A stretch of DNA of 64,000 nucleotides from Xiphydria camelus (Eukaryota; Arthropoda; Insecta; Hymenoptera; Xiphydriidae): assembly GCA_963678675.1 (NCBI GenBank), contig OY783193.1, positions 24,625,307 through 24,689,306 of the forward strand, in the 5' to 3' direction. The notes beneath the pieces are model-generated. The model was not told where the DNA came from. It saw nothing but the letters and a program-made list of their open reading frames with translations, and made no database searches. Below, in pieces: positions 21,501 through 33,524 of the stretch (positions within the stretch are counted from its first letter, which is position 1; every line of letters begins with the position of its first letter). The translations under genes were made by a program, and so were the position numbers.

Positions 21501-22469
21501 TTGCCAACAGCACGAGTGACCGCAGCAAGACCCTTCAGTAACGTCGGTGTCGACTACTGTGGACCGTTCTTCATAAAGGAGAAAAAATACCGCAACCAAA
21601 GGAGGATAAAAATATACGTAGCGGTCTTTGTATGCCTTGCCGTCAAGGCAGTGCATTTCGAAGTGGTCAGCGACCTCACGACGGACGGATTCCTGGCAGC
21701 TCTCAAACGTTTCGTTGCGCGAAGAGGATGTCCCCAACACATCTACTCAGATAACGGGACAAACTTTGTGGGCGCCAACAATCAATTGTCGGAACTACAC
21801 GACGTATTTCAAGGAGGACCACAACGACTAGTCATCCACCAGAATCTTGCTGAACAAGGCATCACGTGGCATTTTAGTCCACCACAGGCTCCTCATTTTG
21901 GCGGACTCTGGGAAGCAGGCGTAAAGGCATTCAAACACCATATGAAGAGGGTCGTCGGAAATGAATTGTTCACGTTCGAACAATTCAATACCTTTGCAAT
22001 CCAAGTCGAAGGGATCCTCAACTCTCGACCTATAACTCCTATCTCCATTGATCCTAATGACGTGATCGCCCTCACTCCTGGTCACTTTATTATTGGAGAT
22101 TCTTTAAGGAATGTTCCAGAGGCCGACATCAGTGCTACACCATCTAACAGAACATCTACGTGGCAGCACATACAAAGGATGAAGGAACACTTTTGGAAAA
22201 GATGGCATAAGGAGTACGTGAGTGAGCTCACCAACCGACATAAGTGGAGGAGTGGGACTCACGATATAAAGGAAGGAACGGTCGTCATAATCCGAGACGA
22301 CCACTCGCCGCCAACCCAATGGACTCTTGGACGCATCGTCAAGACTTACCCAGGGCAAGATGGTATCATCAGGACGGTGCAAGTGAAGACGGCGACCGGC
22401 GTCTTCGACAGGAGCGTAAAGAAGCTCGCACCTCTCCTTGACGAGTCGAAGGCAACCACGAACAACTAG
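18567..22469 (+). pseudogene. pol: BEL Pol: protease, RT, RNase H and integrase, one internal stop
   Basis: The frame continues from gag. The protease has LLDTCSTANF (codons about 40-50 after the UGA). RT has VVFDGSS, LTGDIEKMYRQF and the YVDD box at about 19920. RNase H has HGFCDASQRAYGACLYL, WTDSTITLQW and SKDNPADHLSRG. The integrase zinc region has H...H and CVRC near 21450, then GVDYCGPF, YSDNGTNF and GLWEAG as the D,D,E core. A DUF5641-like tail with TLGRIVKTYPG follows. TAA at 21126-21128 interrupts between RNase H and integrase, and the frame reopens at once. That looks like a single-base nonsense change. Confidence 0.93.
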
Positions 22470-22611
22470 TTGAATGGTATCACATAATATAAGTTACATT
22501 ACTTATAAGATATCTAAGTATTATAGCTCAATATTTCAGAGTATTATCTGTTCAACTTCAATGCGTGTATATAAGCATATTATTAGTTTAGTTCCTCTCT
22601 CCGTTCGCAAC

Positions 22612-22621
22612 GGGGGGAGGA
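22612..22621 (+). promoter_or_regulatory. BEL polypurine tract
   Basis: GGGGGGAGGA abuts the 3' LTR start TGTTCC. This is where plus-strand DNA synthesis would be primed. Confidence 0.85.
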
Positions 22622-24563
22622 TGTTCCGTCGCATCGAACGACGGAATTCGGCGTTTTTGATTTATGGCATCCTTCATAATAATTCGCCGACTATATTTAA
22701 ACGTGTCATCGGCGATTCGAATATTTCGGCGAACGAAGGTCGTTAATTCATGGTCCCGAACCTTTCTCGGAAGGTACAATCCGAGCCGGCTTAAGGGGGT
22801 CGAGTCAGCCTGAAAAAAAAAATTTCATATTAAGATTTTATTAGGAAATAAATTATGTACATTTTTATAAAAAATACTATATACTACTCCCCCAAAATAC
22901 TTAAAAAATTACCACTAAGAATAAGGCTACCGATGGCTCCAATTGTCAATATAAGCTATTTTAATTTTTGTACGTCTCGTAAGATTCAGAGTGAACCGAA
23001 GCACCGACTTGGATGGGCTACAACTTTTTCTCTTCGTAAGAAGATTCTTTCTCGTTCGAGTGTAGGGATTTCAATTTGTAACTCCACAAACGAAGATATC
23101 ACTATATTTATTCGTGAAAATTTTATTTATCAAAAAATCGATATGGAAACGAGTACCACTACCACAAATTATATTCTATCATAAATTCCTACACTCGAAC
23201 GAGAAAGCATCTTCTTATGAAGAGAATAAGATGTAGCCCATCCAAATCGGTGCCTCGGTTCAATCTGAATCCTACGAGAAGTAAAGCAAAGTGTAAGTGT
23301 TGGGAAATGAGCGTTAAAGTTTGTCTTATGAATTTACTACTTTTAATTGAAATCTTTGCTATTCACTTTCCATACATTTCTCTTTTAGTTTCTAAGGTCA
23401 AATAATATAATTTTTCCAACTTTTACAATAAAAAAAAATTTTCAGATAAAAAAATATATTATTGAAAGAGATGAAAAATATGAATATTATACACAATGTT
23501 ATAAGTATATTTCCCATCACAGTGCATCTTATTTGCATTCTGATGTTCTATAAAAGTAATATCACGTATGTAGGAAAGATATGTTATATTCAGTAATCGA
23601 TCATTTCTGCTCTAATGGCCATAACATCTCAATTTTTATGAATTCGAGTATATCGATTTTTTTTCATGTAGATTATATATATATGAGTCAGAAAACGCAA
23701 AAAACCAAAAATTGATTTTTTTTCAAATTTCAACTGACTCGACCGCCTTAAGGAGAGGAGTGTCGGATGCAGGCGACAGACAATTAGGGAATTTAATACC
23801 TGATTTATCGAGAAAGTCCTTTCATTGCCTTTAGGTAACCTGACGTACCCTCGCGGTCGAGAACGACCATCCGGCTGGCCCGACCGTTAAGTGCGTCACT
23901 CAGGTACCGCTAATAACGGCATCCTTGCCCTGTAGGCTTTAGACTTTAGACTCGGAAATTTCCTAAGCGTCATCTTCGGCTCCGCCGACGCTCCTCCTCC
24001 CAGCCAATCAGGGGGCATCGCGTCAGCCCACGCTATCCCTTCCATTGATCTGTTTTGCGCACATATAAACTGGGACTAAACGCGCGTCCTTTAATGTATC
24101 ACAAACCATCAAACGTGTCGTACGTGTCGTACTCCGCCGATCAACCTCACTCGGAATCAGTAAGTTAATCCGATTCTACGTCGTACTTGGTATCGCGGAA
24201 CGTGGATAGTACATTCAGGTGTCAGTCCTCTATCTGAACACGACTCAGTTACATTCGCTCCCTTTGTCAATAGGCCATTGCGTGCCAGCCGACGGATTGA
24301 AGTTCTGAGTTCGTACCGCGTTAATTCAGCGCATTCAATAGTAAAATCATTATAAACCAACCTTTCTGTATCTTGCTACTCTAATATACGGTTATTAAAT
24401 TTAGTGAGTGCAATGTATAGTTATTGAACTAGCCGATCGGTTTGAATCTCCCCTTTCGGTCGTTCGGTTAAAATATCTAATAGCCGCGTCACGTATAGTG
24501 TCCTCGGGATTTACGACCCCGAGGAGATCCGATTAAATCATCGCGCGGCGACCGAACAAAACA
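22622..24563 (+). repeat. BEL 3' LTR, split by a TTAA-flanked insertion
   Basis: The left part (22622-22794) and right part (23747-24563) together match the 5' LTR, ending in AACAAAACA. After it comes CAGAG, the target duplication. Confidence 0.95.
22795..23746. mobile_element. 952-bp non-autonomous DNA transposon with TTAA duplication
   Basis: It is inserted in the BEL LTR at TTAA (22791-22794 and 23747-23750). The intact 5' LTR shows one TTAA at 15887-15890. Terminal inverted repeats are GGTCGAGTCAG at the left and CTGACTCGACC at the right. A second, internal inverted repeat pairs about 22975-23075 with 23185-23290 (ACACTCGAACGAGAAA arms). TTAA duplication points to piggyBac or Kolobok; the G-rich ends look more like Kolobok. 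No transposase is present. Confidence 0.88.
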
Positions 24564-24568
24564 CAGAG

Positions 24569-27034
24569 ATTTTTACTTAGCAACGCGAAGCCACGCCCCT
24601 CGCCCCATTAAAGTCGAGAATCCGATTTCTCGGGCGATATATATATGTAAAAATGTCACAAAAATTCCGCCTGTCTTCGGCGGTATTCGGCCATGGTCGG
24701 AAATGTGTACACAGATGCGGCCACACGCATACGCCATCAAAAATGTATGTGAGAGTATGTGAGAGAATATATTCCTTGAATGTTTGGTTGTTTTTCAAAA
24801 TTTAAAAATATTTCCATTCGCGAAACGATTTCCCTCGCATTTTTTCGATCCTCGGACGCCCTTGTTAATAAAAAGTGAAAATTCAGTGTAATCGGAGTAG
24901 TGAATCTCAATAGTGGTGAATGTGACAGACGCTCTGACAGCTAGTTATTATCAAAACGTTTGGATTTTTTTTTAATAATCAAGATAGTGCACGGAAGCAG
25001 TGTCATTTTTCTCTGGTTGCTGGTGTATGAAGAGCAGGAAAGGAGACATCTGTATCTCGGAAGAAGTGGCATCACATAAGTTACTTCCTAACTGACTGTC
25101 TTAACCTCATTTTCATCCCTTATACAGAACAAATATCTTTGTGGTTATTCTATTTTTTGTTTTCAGCGCCATAAGAGAACGGGACGGATTGATGGAAATT
25201 TGATTTTTCTTCGCAGTCAAAAATCAACCTAGGTAGAAAAGAATTCTCTAGAATTGCGGTACAATGCCACGGTATGAATATCAAATTCTACCGACATGAC
25301 ATGCTTTGACAAGGTCTGTATCAACTTTAGTATTATATTGGGGGCACTGCACTAATCCTGTGGCACATTTTTCTATCTGGGAAAGCATATTATTATGGTA
25401 GTACAGCTGTGCAGCGTTTCGATAATATACCGTCTTCCCGTACTGACAGTATACATGCATTTTACCTCTAATATGCCGGAATTAAAAATCTCTAGAACTC
25501 TGCGGTACAATGCCACGGTAGGAATATCAGGTTCTACCGACATGACATGCTTCGACAAGGTCTGTATCAACTTTAGCGGTATATTGGGGGCACTGCACTA
25601 ATCCTGTGGCACATTTTTCTATCTGGGAAAGCATATTATTATGGTAGTACAGCTGTACAGCGTTCCGATAATATATAATTGGAACTTTTGATAATACGAA
25701 AGGGGGAATATATCGATAAAGAAAAGATAATAAAATAATTACTTCATTATTGTAATCCAATTCTATCGTATCTCCTACTTTTCTACCACGGCTTTCCCAG
25801 ATAGAAAAATGTGCCACAGAATTAGTGCAGTGCCCCCAATATAATACTAAAGTTGATACAGACCTTGTCAAAGCATGTCATGTCGGTAGAATTTGATATT
25901 CCTACCGTGCCATTGTACCGCAGAGTTCTAGAGATTTTTAATTCCGGCATATTAGAGGTAAAATGCATGTATACTGTCAGTACGGGAAGACGGTATATTA
26001 TCGAAACGCTGCACAGCTGTACTACCATAATAATATGCTTTCCCAGATAGAAAAATGTGCCACAGGATTAGTGCAGTGCCCCCAATATACCGCTAAAGTT
26101 GATACAGACCTTGTCGAAGCATGTCATGTCGGTAGAACCTGATATTCATACCGTGGCATTGTACCGCAATTCTAGAGAATTCTTTTCTACCTAGGTTGAT
26201 TTTTGACTGCGAAGAAAAATCAAATTTCCATCAATCCGTCCCGTTCTCGTATGGCGCTGAAAACAAAAAATAGAATAACCACAAAGATATTTGTTCTGTA
26301 TAAGGGATGAAAATGAGGTTAAGACAGTCAGTTAGGAAGTAACTTATCTGATGCCACTTCTTCCGAGATACAGATGTCTCCTTTCCTGCTCTTCATACAC
26401 CAGCAACCAGAGAAAAATGACACTGCTTCCGTGCACTATCTTGATTATTAAAAAAAAATCCAAACGTTTTGATAATAGCTAGCTGTCAGAGCGTCTGTCA
26501 CATTCACCGAGCACTGTCACAATAGTTCATTCGTCGAGCTGGATCTAGCTAATTGTACGCTGAAACATGCCCAAGTCGTATTCAGCCTTGAGAAGATTTA
26601 TTTTCAATATTGGACCAAAGGTACGGCAATCCTGTTGCTTCAACTTCCAGGTATATTAATTGTAAGTATTACTGGAGAACGAGTAGGTTAAAGATTTTCG
26701 TGAACTCACGATTTTCTGATATGTCATTTCGTACAGGTGCAACCGAAGAGGATCTAGCTCGTGTCCTGTCCGTAAAAAGATGACTCCATGAACATCGGAG
26801 AATGTCAGGCTTGTCACCGAGCGCCTATTACCTACGGTACATTAATTGCAATACGCGCTTCTCGTTTCATTCAACTATTCCAGCGTTAAATAACTTTTAC
26901 TTCTTTCAAGGTAATCACCTTTTATGAACTGTTCGTGGTAGGAGGCAGCGATCGATAATAGAGACTCGTCGTAGACAAGTTCGTCTATTAAAACTAAAAG
27001 GCAATTGGTGTGCAACTGGAACATCATCGCAGGA
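24569..27034. repeat. Tandem repeat unit, copy 1, right piece
   Basis: It matches 30654 to 34228 in order, with many differences, and ends with TGCAACTGGAACATCATCGC like copy 2. A 1.6-kb palindrome fills 24918-26512. From 26513 to 27034 the text matches 33690-34228. I see no convincing gene. Confidence 0.75.
24918..26512. repeat. 1.6-kb palindrome with internal direct repeats
   Basis: Left arm 24918-25665 and right arm 25795-26512 are reverse complements, with a ~130-bp centre. Outer ends are GGTGAATGTGACAGACGC and its complement. Each arm holds two direct ~245-bp copies of a block starting with GGTACAATGCCACGGTA. Short frames here are duplicated on opposite strands, as expected for a palindrome. 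Confidence 0.88.
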
Positions 27035-28626
27035 ATCAAGAGACACGGTAGTGTCTCGCGGCATGTTCATTCACGCCAGAGCGCTCTCGCCGCGAGCACC
27101 CGTGTATCTTTACAGGACGGCTATTCTGTAATTCCGGGGAGAGTGAGCGTACCTGGGAAGTGACCGTTCCACGGGTGAGAGCTTCCCTCGCCCAGCTCAT
27201 GCCCGACCGTTGAAACGTGTACCTAAACAGCTATTCTCTAAGTGAGGAGCGGGCGATGTTCACTGAAAAAGCAAGGAGAGTGAAGGAATCACTATTCTGT
27301 AACTGCGGAAGCGCTCCCATCGCACGAAAACGGGTGAACTTACTTCTACTGGTCAAGACCGTGAGAAGCAGCCTGCTCCCCGGGAGAACGGCGACTCTAG
27401 CCTACCTACTTCTGCGCCAGCGTGCCGCAGTTTACAGTTTGTTAATTTGCGTGTTCCAACAAACGATACACAGTGGTCCGGCGATCTAAGCAAACGCGAT
27501 CATGAGTATATTAATGAGTTACATAACTGATTTGTGCGATGTAAATTTATGTCTTAGTTATAAAGATATACTGTTAAAATAAAAGACCAAAAATTAACCA
27601 TATATTTATTCTACTATGATAACGTAAATGTGAACATAATAAAAAAATATATTAAACTGAAACATTCATTATTAAATGATATAAAATAATTCAAAAACAT
27701 ACTTATATATAAGAACTTTTTCCAGAGGTGGTAATAGGAAAAGTAGTTGGAAAAAATAATTTAACAAAAAGCATATTTCCCTAATGCTTACAATAAAAGT
27801 CAAAAGCAGCTTAATAATTAAAAAAGATATAGGTATTATACTGGTACCTAGTATTATTCCAAAATATGCATCCTTGAAAACACGTACACTTATAAAACGT
27901 ACCTGAAACCAAGCAAATTGTTTTAAATAGAGAAAACTGATTTCGTAACAATAAGACTGCGAAACCGTAAAAATTCAATACATTAATGGCATGTAAAATG
28001 TTATATAATAATCAAGGGCATGCTTCAAACTATAACTTAAACCAAAAAATGTACGTATCTGAACTTAGCATCATAGTAAGCAGTTATGAATATTATGGAC
28101 TTTTGACCTATTGCAGAACCACTGTGCGATGGTCGGAATTCTGATTAACGATCCTTAGTAATTAGTATCACCGCGATATACAGGGTGTAACAGAGTAAGT
28201 GTTACAACGTGAAACTGTAGATTCCTTATGAAAGAAGAAAAATCTTTCTCGCCATCGATATATATGCAACACCTAGGAATAGTTGAAATAACCAGCTGTG
28301 GCATGTCCATAGCAGTACTTGAGGTACTTTGATCCATATTCTGGAGAAGCACACGATCGCTCGTGCTGGAAACTCCTTTGACGCGGCTCAGCTACCGACA
28401 GAAGCCCGATATTTTTTCTTCAATAAAATATATATAATTTGAAAGAGGTGACAGTACAAGCTATATTTTGATGCCAATATAGATATTAATTTATTTCAAT
28501 TTTCAATTATTTGCAAGTGAATCATAGTTCAACGGTACCTCACCGTGGTGTATGAATACTTTTTACCCCACTGTATTTTTCGAGTGGGCAAGGATGTCGT
28601 TGCTCGTCCCTGGCCATAAAAGGAGT

Positions 28627-29065
28627 TATGTTGCATCGAATGACGGTTCGATTCTTTGTACCTGGATAAGCCAGGTATTAAGTTAATCCGACCGGCCATC
28701 TATTAGATTCGTCTTGTCTTCCCTTTATAAAGCTGATTTATTATTCTAAGTATAGCAGTATCTATTACAATCGGTATTGTGGGAAATGGCTTCTTCCGAT
28801 GCGGTCGGTAATTACCCCTTCCCGAGCATGGTGCGGGACTGCGAGCGCACGTGCAGCCTAGATTCGCCGAAAAATACCCCGTTCCGTTTCGTAGATTCCG
28901 ATCCGAGAGTAGCTATAGATTTGCGAGGTATTTCTGACTGTGATACTATTAAACGGTTCGAAGCATTGTGTCGAATTCCGTTTATCGCGAGACGGAACAG
29001 CGACCGATAGCAGAGTTAAGAGAGAATAAACTAAATGCGCTTTGAATTAGACAGGATGGTTAATA
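28627..29065 (+). repeat. Degenerate BEL-LTR-like or related repeat segment
   Basis: It begins ATGTTGCATCGAATGACGG, resembling the BEL LTR start TGTTCCGTCGCATCGAACG. GCGGGACTGCGA, then CAGCCTAGATTCGCCGAAA near 28855, resemble 49773-49812 and 46850-46890. Probably an old solo LTR of a relative. Confidence 0.4.
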
Positions 29066-29215
29066 CTTGACGGTAGGTTATAAATTAACAGTTTCTCCGC
29101 TCATTATTTCTCGTTAGAATAGCAGTCCTAAATTAGTATAGAATATTCGAATTTACCGCTATAAAATAAAGTAACCCTTGAAGAGGTTATACGGGCTTTG
29201 GTGAACGAGTTATAT

Positions 29216-29645
29216 ACAGGGTGTAACAGAGTAAGTGTTACAACGTGAAACTGTAGATTCCTTGTGAAAAAAGAAAAAGATTTTTCCTCTTACAAAAATG
29301 TTCTGCGGGCTTTCGTTTTCGATATACAGGATGTCAAAGTTTTGAAAAAAAAATCGTTTTTCTTTAAACCTAGAACCATTTTTATCAGATTTGAGTGTTG
29401 ACACCTAATAACAAGTAGTTCGTGGTTTAAATAAGATAAAACGGGGTGAGTTGGCGAATGAAGTCGACCCCTCGTTTCCATTTCTTTCCATAGAAACGAG
29501 GGGCCAACTCCATTCGCCAACTCACCCTGTTTTACCTTATATCGAAAACGACAGCCTGCAGAACATTTTTGTAAGAGGAAAAATCTTTTTCTTCTTTCAT
29601 AAGGAATCTACAGTTTCACGTTGTAACACTTACTCTGTTACACCA
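29216..29645. mobile_element. Foldback with CAGGGTGTAACA termini
   Basis: The left end, ACAGGGTGTAACAGAGTAAG, is mirrored at 29645-29580. A third, direct copy of the end lies at 28180-28245. The centre near 29480 pairs AACGAGGGG with its complement around CCATTTCTTTCCATAG. The CAGGGTGT start is common among insect Tc1/mariner-like termini. Confidence 0.65.
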
Positions 29646-30493
29646 TGTATATCGCGGTGATACTAATTACTAAGGATCGTTAATCAGAATTCCGACCATC
29701 GCACAGTGGTTCTGAAATAGGCCAAAAGTCCATATTAATTCATAGCTGTTTACTATGATGCTAAGTTCAGATACGTACATTTTTTGGTTTAAGTTATAGT
29801 TTGAAGCATGCTCTTGATTATTATATAACATTTTACATGCCATTCTTGTCCCATTTTAATGTATTTAATTTTTACGGTTTCGCAGTCTTATTGTTACGAA
29901 ATCAGTTTTCTCTATTTAAAACAATTTGCTTGGTTTCAGGTACGTTTTTATAAGTGTACGTTTTCAAGGATGCATATTTTAGAATAATACTAGGTACCAG
30001 TATAATACCTATATCTTTTTTAATTATTAAGCTGCTTTTGACTTTTATTGTAAGCATTAGGGAAATGTGCTTTTTGTTAAATTATTTTTTCGAACTACTT
30101 TTCCTATTAGCACCTCTGGAAAATGTTCTTATATACAAGTATATCTTTTTATAACTAAAACACAAATTTACATCGCACAAATCAGTTATGTAAGTCATTA
30201 ATATACTCATGACCGCGTTTGCTTAGATCGCCGGACTACTGTGTATCGTTTGTTGGAACACGCAAATTAACTAACTGTAAACTGCGGCACACTGTCACAG
30301 AAGTAGATACATAGGTTAGAATCGCCGTCCCGACCAGACCGACCGAGCAGACCGATTCTCCCGGGAACTACGTTCACCCGATTTTCGTACTCCCGCAGTT
30401 AGAGAATAGCGACTAGGAGTCTCCTTACTTTTCCAGTGAACTCCGCCTACTTCTCACGGGAACAGGCTTTCACTCAGTTATAGAATAGCCGTC

Positions 30494-30654
30494 CAGGAAA
30501 GATGTCTGCCCCCTTCACCCCTCAATTTTTACATCGAATTTTCTCAGTAAATACACGGTTATAACCAAAACTATGCTTAGTTACGCCATATAAATCGTCT
30601 ATTCTCTATTGATAGAGACCAGAATAAATGTTGTAAGTTATATATTAACAAAGA
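30494..30654. other. Paralogous empty site for the BEL insertion
   Basis: ATATTAACAAAGATTTTT at 30643-30660 is continuous here. At the BEL locus the left half ends ATATTAACAGAG at 15717 and the right half resumes CAGAGATTTTT at 24564. This confirms both BEL ends and the 5-bp duplication. Confidence 0.88.
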
Positions 30655-30871
30655 TTTTTCCTTAGCAACGCGAAACCACGCCCCTTGCCCCGAAAAGTCG
30701 AGGATTTCCTTTCTCGGCTGCGATATATATATGTCAAAATGTCACAATTTTTTCGGCTATCTTCGGGGATAGTCGGTCATGGTCGGAATGTGTACTCAGA
30801 TGCGACTACACGTATACGCCATCAAATGTATGTGAAAGTGTGTGAGAGAACATATTCCTTGAATGTATATA

Positions 30872-31017
30872 GGGGCCTATTTCATTGCCGCGACCGTCGC
30901 GCGAAATCCCGTGAGTGCGAGTTAGCACGGTATACGAGTGAGTAGTGGCGACTGTATATCATACTCACTCGCACTCACGGGATTTCGCGCGACGGTCGCG
31001 GCAATGAAATAGGCCCC
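30872..31017. mobile_element. 146-bp MITE with ~50-bp inverted repeats
   Basis: It begins GGGGCCTATTTCATTGCCGC and ends with the complement. Inner arms include CGTGAGTGCGAG, around a ~40-bp centre. It lies in tandem copy 2 and is absent at the matching place in copy 1 (near 24785). I could not fix the target duplication. Confidence 0.75.
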
Positions 31018-31529
31018 TTTTTTAGTCATGGTTTTCAAAGTTAATCAATAAATTTCCATTCGCGAAACGATTTCCCTCGCGTTCATTTCGATCCTCGGAC
31101 GCGCTTGTTTATAAAAAGTAAAAATTCAGTGTAATCGGAGTAATGAAGGAAGTAGACGTTTCAGTCCGAAAAGCATCTGTCATCTCAATAGTGGTGAATG
31201 TGACAGACGCTCGGTAGTTTAATAATCACTTGCATTTTTTGTCGAATAATCGCGATAGTGAACGCATGCAGTGCTTCCCTAGTTACTTGTGCATAAAGAG
31301 CAGGAAAGGAGACGGCAGTATCACAGAAGAATTGCATCAGATAAGTTACTTTCTATATAACCGTTTTAACCTCACTTTCGATGAAAGAACAATTATCTTT
31401 GTGATAATTTTATTTTTTGTTTCAGCCTCACGCGAGCACGGGACAGAATCGATGGTTTTTCTCAGTCAATTCATCAGGAGATGCAATGGAACTGGATCAC
31501 AATAATCAAGTAATTACTTTATCATTATT

Positions 31530-32095
31530 TTTCTCTATCGATATATTTCCTCTTTCGTATCACAAGTTCCAATTTATACACCGACCTGCTAAACCTGAAG
31601 TGTACATGTACCTCGCTTCTATTTCATCTCTTCTTCGTCTCCGGTGTAACGACGGTCAATGAGGAGTCAGTGATACCGATTAGGCAGATAAGTGCTGAAT
31701 AAGGCCGTAAAAGTGTTTATATTAAAATAAATACGGCTTTATATGGTTTAAGATGAAAACAATACAATATGTATTCGAGCTGTATAGAACCGTATTCATT
31801 TTCAATACGGAAACTTCTACGAACTTATCCCACTCTTACCTACCAATCTGCCAATGCACGCCTCTTTACAAGGAATGAAGAAAAGGCTAAAGTAAATCAA
31901 ACCATCGTTACACCGGAGGCGAAGAAGAGATGAAATAGAAGTGAGGTACATGTATACTTCACGTTTGACAGGTCGGTATATAAATTGAAACATGCGATAG
32001 TAATATAATACGAAAGAGGAGGTCACGTTTGACAGGTCGGTATATAAATTGAAACATGTGCGATAGTAGCATAATACGAAAGAGGAGATATATCA
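31530..32095. repeat. Inverted repeat with partly duplicated right arm
   Basis: 31530-31650 (TTCCTCTTTCGTAT to CCGGTGTAACGA) is complementary to about 31905-32095. The right arm carries a 60-bp direct duplication of CACGTTTGACAGGTCGGTAT. Confidence 0.75.
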
Positions 32096-32489
32096 TTTTT
32101 AATAATTCTGTCATTATTAGAATTGGTTAACTCAGGTTGATATAGTTTATTAACTTCTACGTCGAGTAAGTTTGGTATATTTTAAATAGTGAAATGCTGC
32201 ATATGATTATATTATTTACAATTTGTTACAGATCCTATGCGAACCCGAGGGGGTTTTTTTGAAACGAGGGATCATCCACTTGTTCCAAGACAGTTCATTC
32301 GGCGAGCTGGATCTGCTGTCTCGAGTGCATGGACGTACGTAACTTTAAATAGATTAACATTTTAACCTTCCGATATCCTCCGAACCGTATTCTTCTGGGA
32401 CTTCCTAAAATAATTAAAAAAACCCCGTATATAATTCAGCCCGAACAAGTAAAATCTTATCGAGCTGTAACTTATCGAGATCTTTCAAC

Positions 32490-32995
32490 GTAGTGATCCA
32501 TCGTTACACCAGAGACGAAGAAAAGATGGAATAGAAGTGAGGTACATGTACACTTCACGTTTGACAGGTCGGTATATAAATTGGAACGTGTGATAGTATT
32601 ATACGAAAGTTATACGAAAAAGGAAATATATCGATAAAGAAAAAATAGTAATAAAGTAATTACTCCATTATTGTAATCCAATTCCATTGTATCCCTTACT
32701 TTTCTGCCACGACTTTGATTGTTGATAGTGAAGAAAAATCAAATTTATTGGTTGATCCATCCACTATCAACAATCAAAGTCATGGCAGAAAAATAAGGGA
32801 TATAATAGAATTGGATTACAATAATGGAGTAACTACTTTATTATTATTTTTTCATTCTCGATATACATATTTCCTCTTTCGTATTATACTATCACAAGTT
32901 CCAATTTATATACCAACCTGTCAAACGTGAAGTGTATATATACCTCACTTCTATTTCATTTCTTCTTCGCCTCTGGTGTAACGATGGAAATTACA
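32490..32995. repeat. ~500-bp palindrome related to 31530-32095
   Basis: Arms of about 240 bp (CATCGTTACACCAGAGACGA outer ends) meet near 32740 at ACTTTGATTGTTGATAGTG and its complement. The outer arms are the same family as 31530-32095 and the middle matches 25700-25795. Confidence 0.8.
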
Positions 32996-33524
32996 AAATA
33001 TCATCATTTACATCCCATAAAGCACGTTTTTGCAAGTAACTTTTCTGTTTCCTACGATATTCGTGAACACTACCGTATGTTGGAAATATATATTTCTCAA
33101 TAAATTCGCGAATGTTGCAAAACATCATAGAAACATTTTGGAATCATTACGTCGAAAGATCTCCTTGATGAGGTACAGTTCGATAAGATTGTACTTGTTA
33201 GAGCTGAATTATATGAGGTTTTTATAATTATTTTAGGAAGTCCCAGAAGAATACAGGTACAGCAAAATATCGATGCTGTGCTGGAAATGTATGTACGAGT
33301 AAGGGCGAAATTTCAATGGTGCATGCGAAAGGATTTCTTAAAATTATTCCAACATCTCGAGTTAATATATGTAACAGCATATCTTTGCATGAGATGAAAT
33401 AATTCGTCACGGTCATTGGAAGAGTAAACAGTACGTTCGATGGCAAATTCCAATTTTTGATTAGTCGGGAGTGGTTGGGTCGGTCCTCTAGTCATTAGAA
33501 TTGGTTTTGGAAGAGTGCGCTGCG

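Larger units (their letters stand above)
15718..24563 (+). mobile_element. BEL/Pao LTR retrotransposon, nearly complete, young
   Basis: Two LTRs of 985-986 bp (excluding a later insertion) flank a primer site, gag, protease, RT, RNase H, integrase and a polypurine tract. The target duplication is CAGAG at 15713-15717 and 24564-24568. A paralogous empty site is at 30649-30653 (CAAAG). The LTRs differ at only a handful of positions, so the insertion is recent. Defects are a TAA inside pol at 21126 and a TTAA-flanked element in the 3' LTR. A UGA separates gag from pol in the same frame and may be read through. Confidence 0.95.
27117..30492. mobile_element. 3.4-kb foldback element with ~0.9-1.1 kb inverted arms
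   Basis: Ends are ACGGCTATTCT and its complement AGAATAGCCGT, flanked by CAGG on both sides. Copy 1 of the tandem unit, at about 15561, has a single CAGG and no insert. Arms run from 27117 to about 28210 and from about 29640 to 30492. Between them lie a degenerate LTR-like segment (28627-29060) and a CAGGGTGTAACA foldback (29216-29645). The arms contain GGTACCAGTATAATACC-like text and no long ORF. The family is unknown. Confidence 0.8.
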
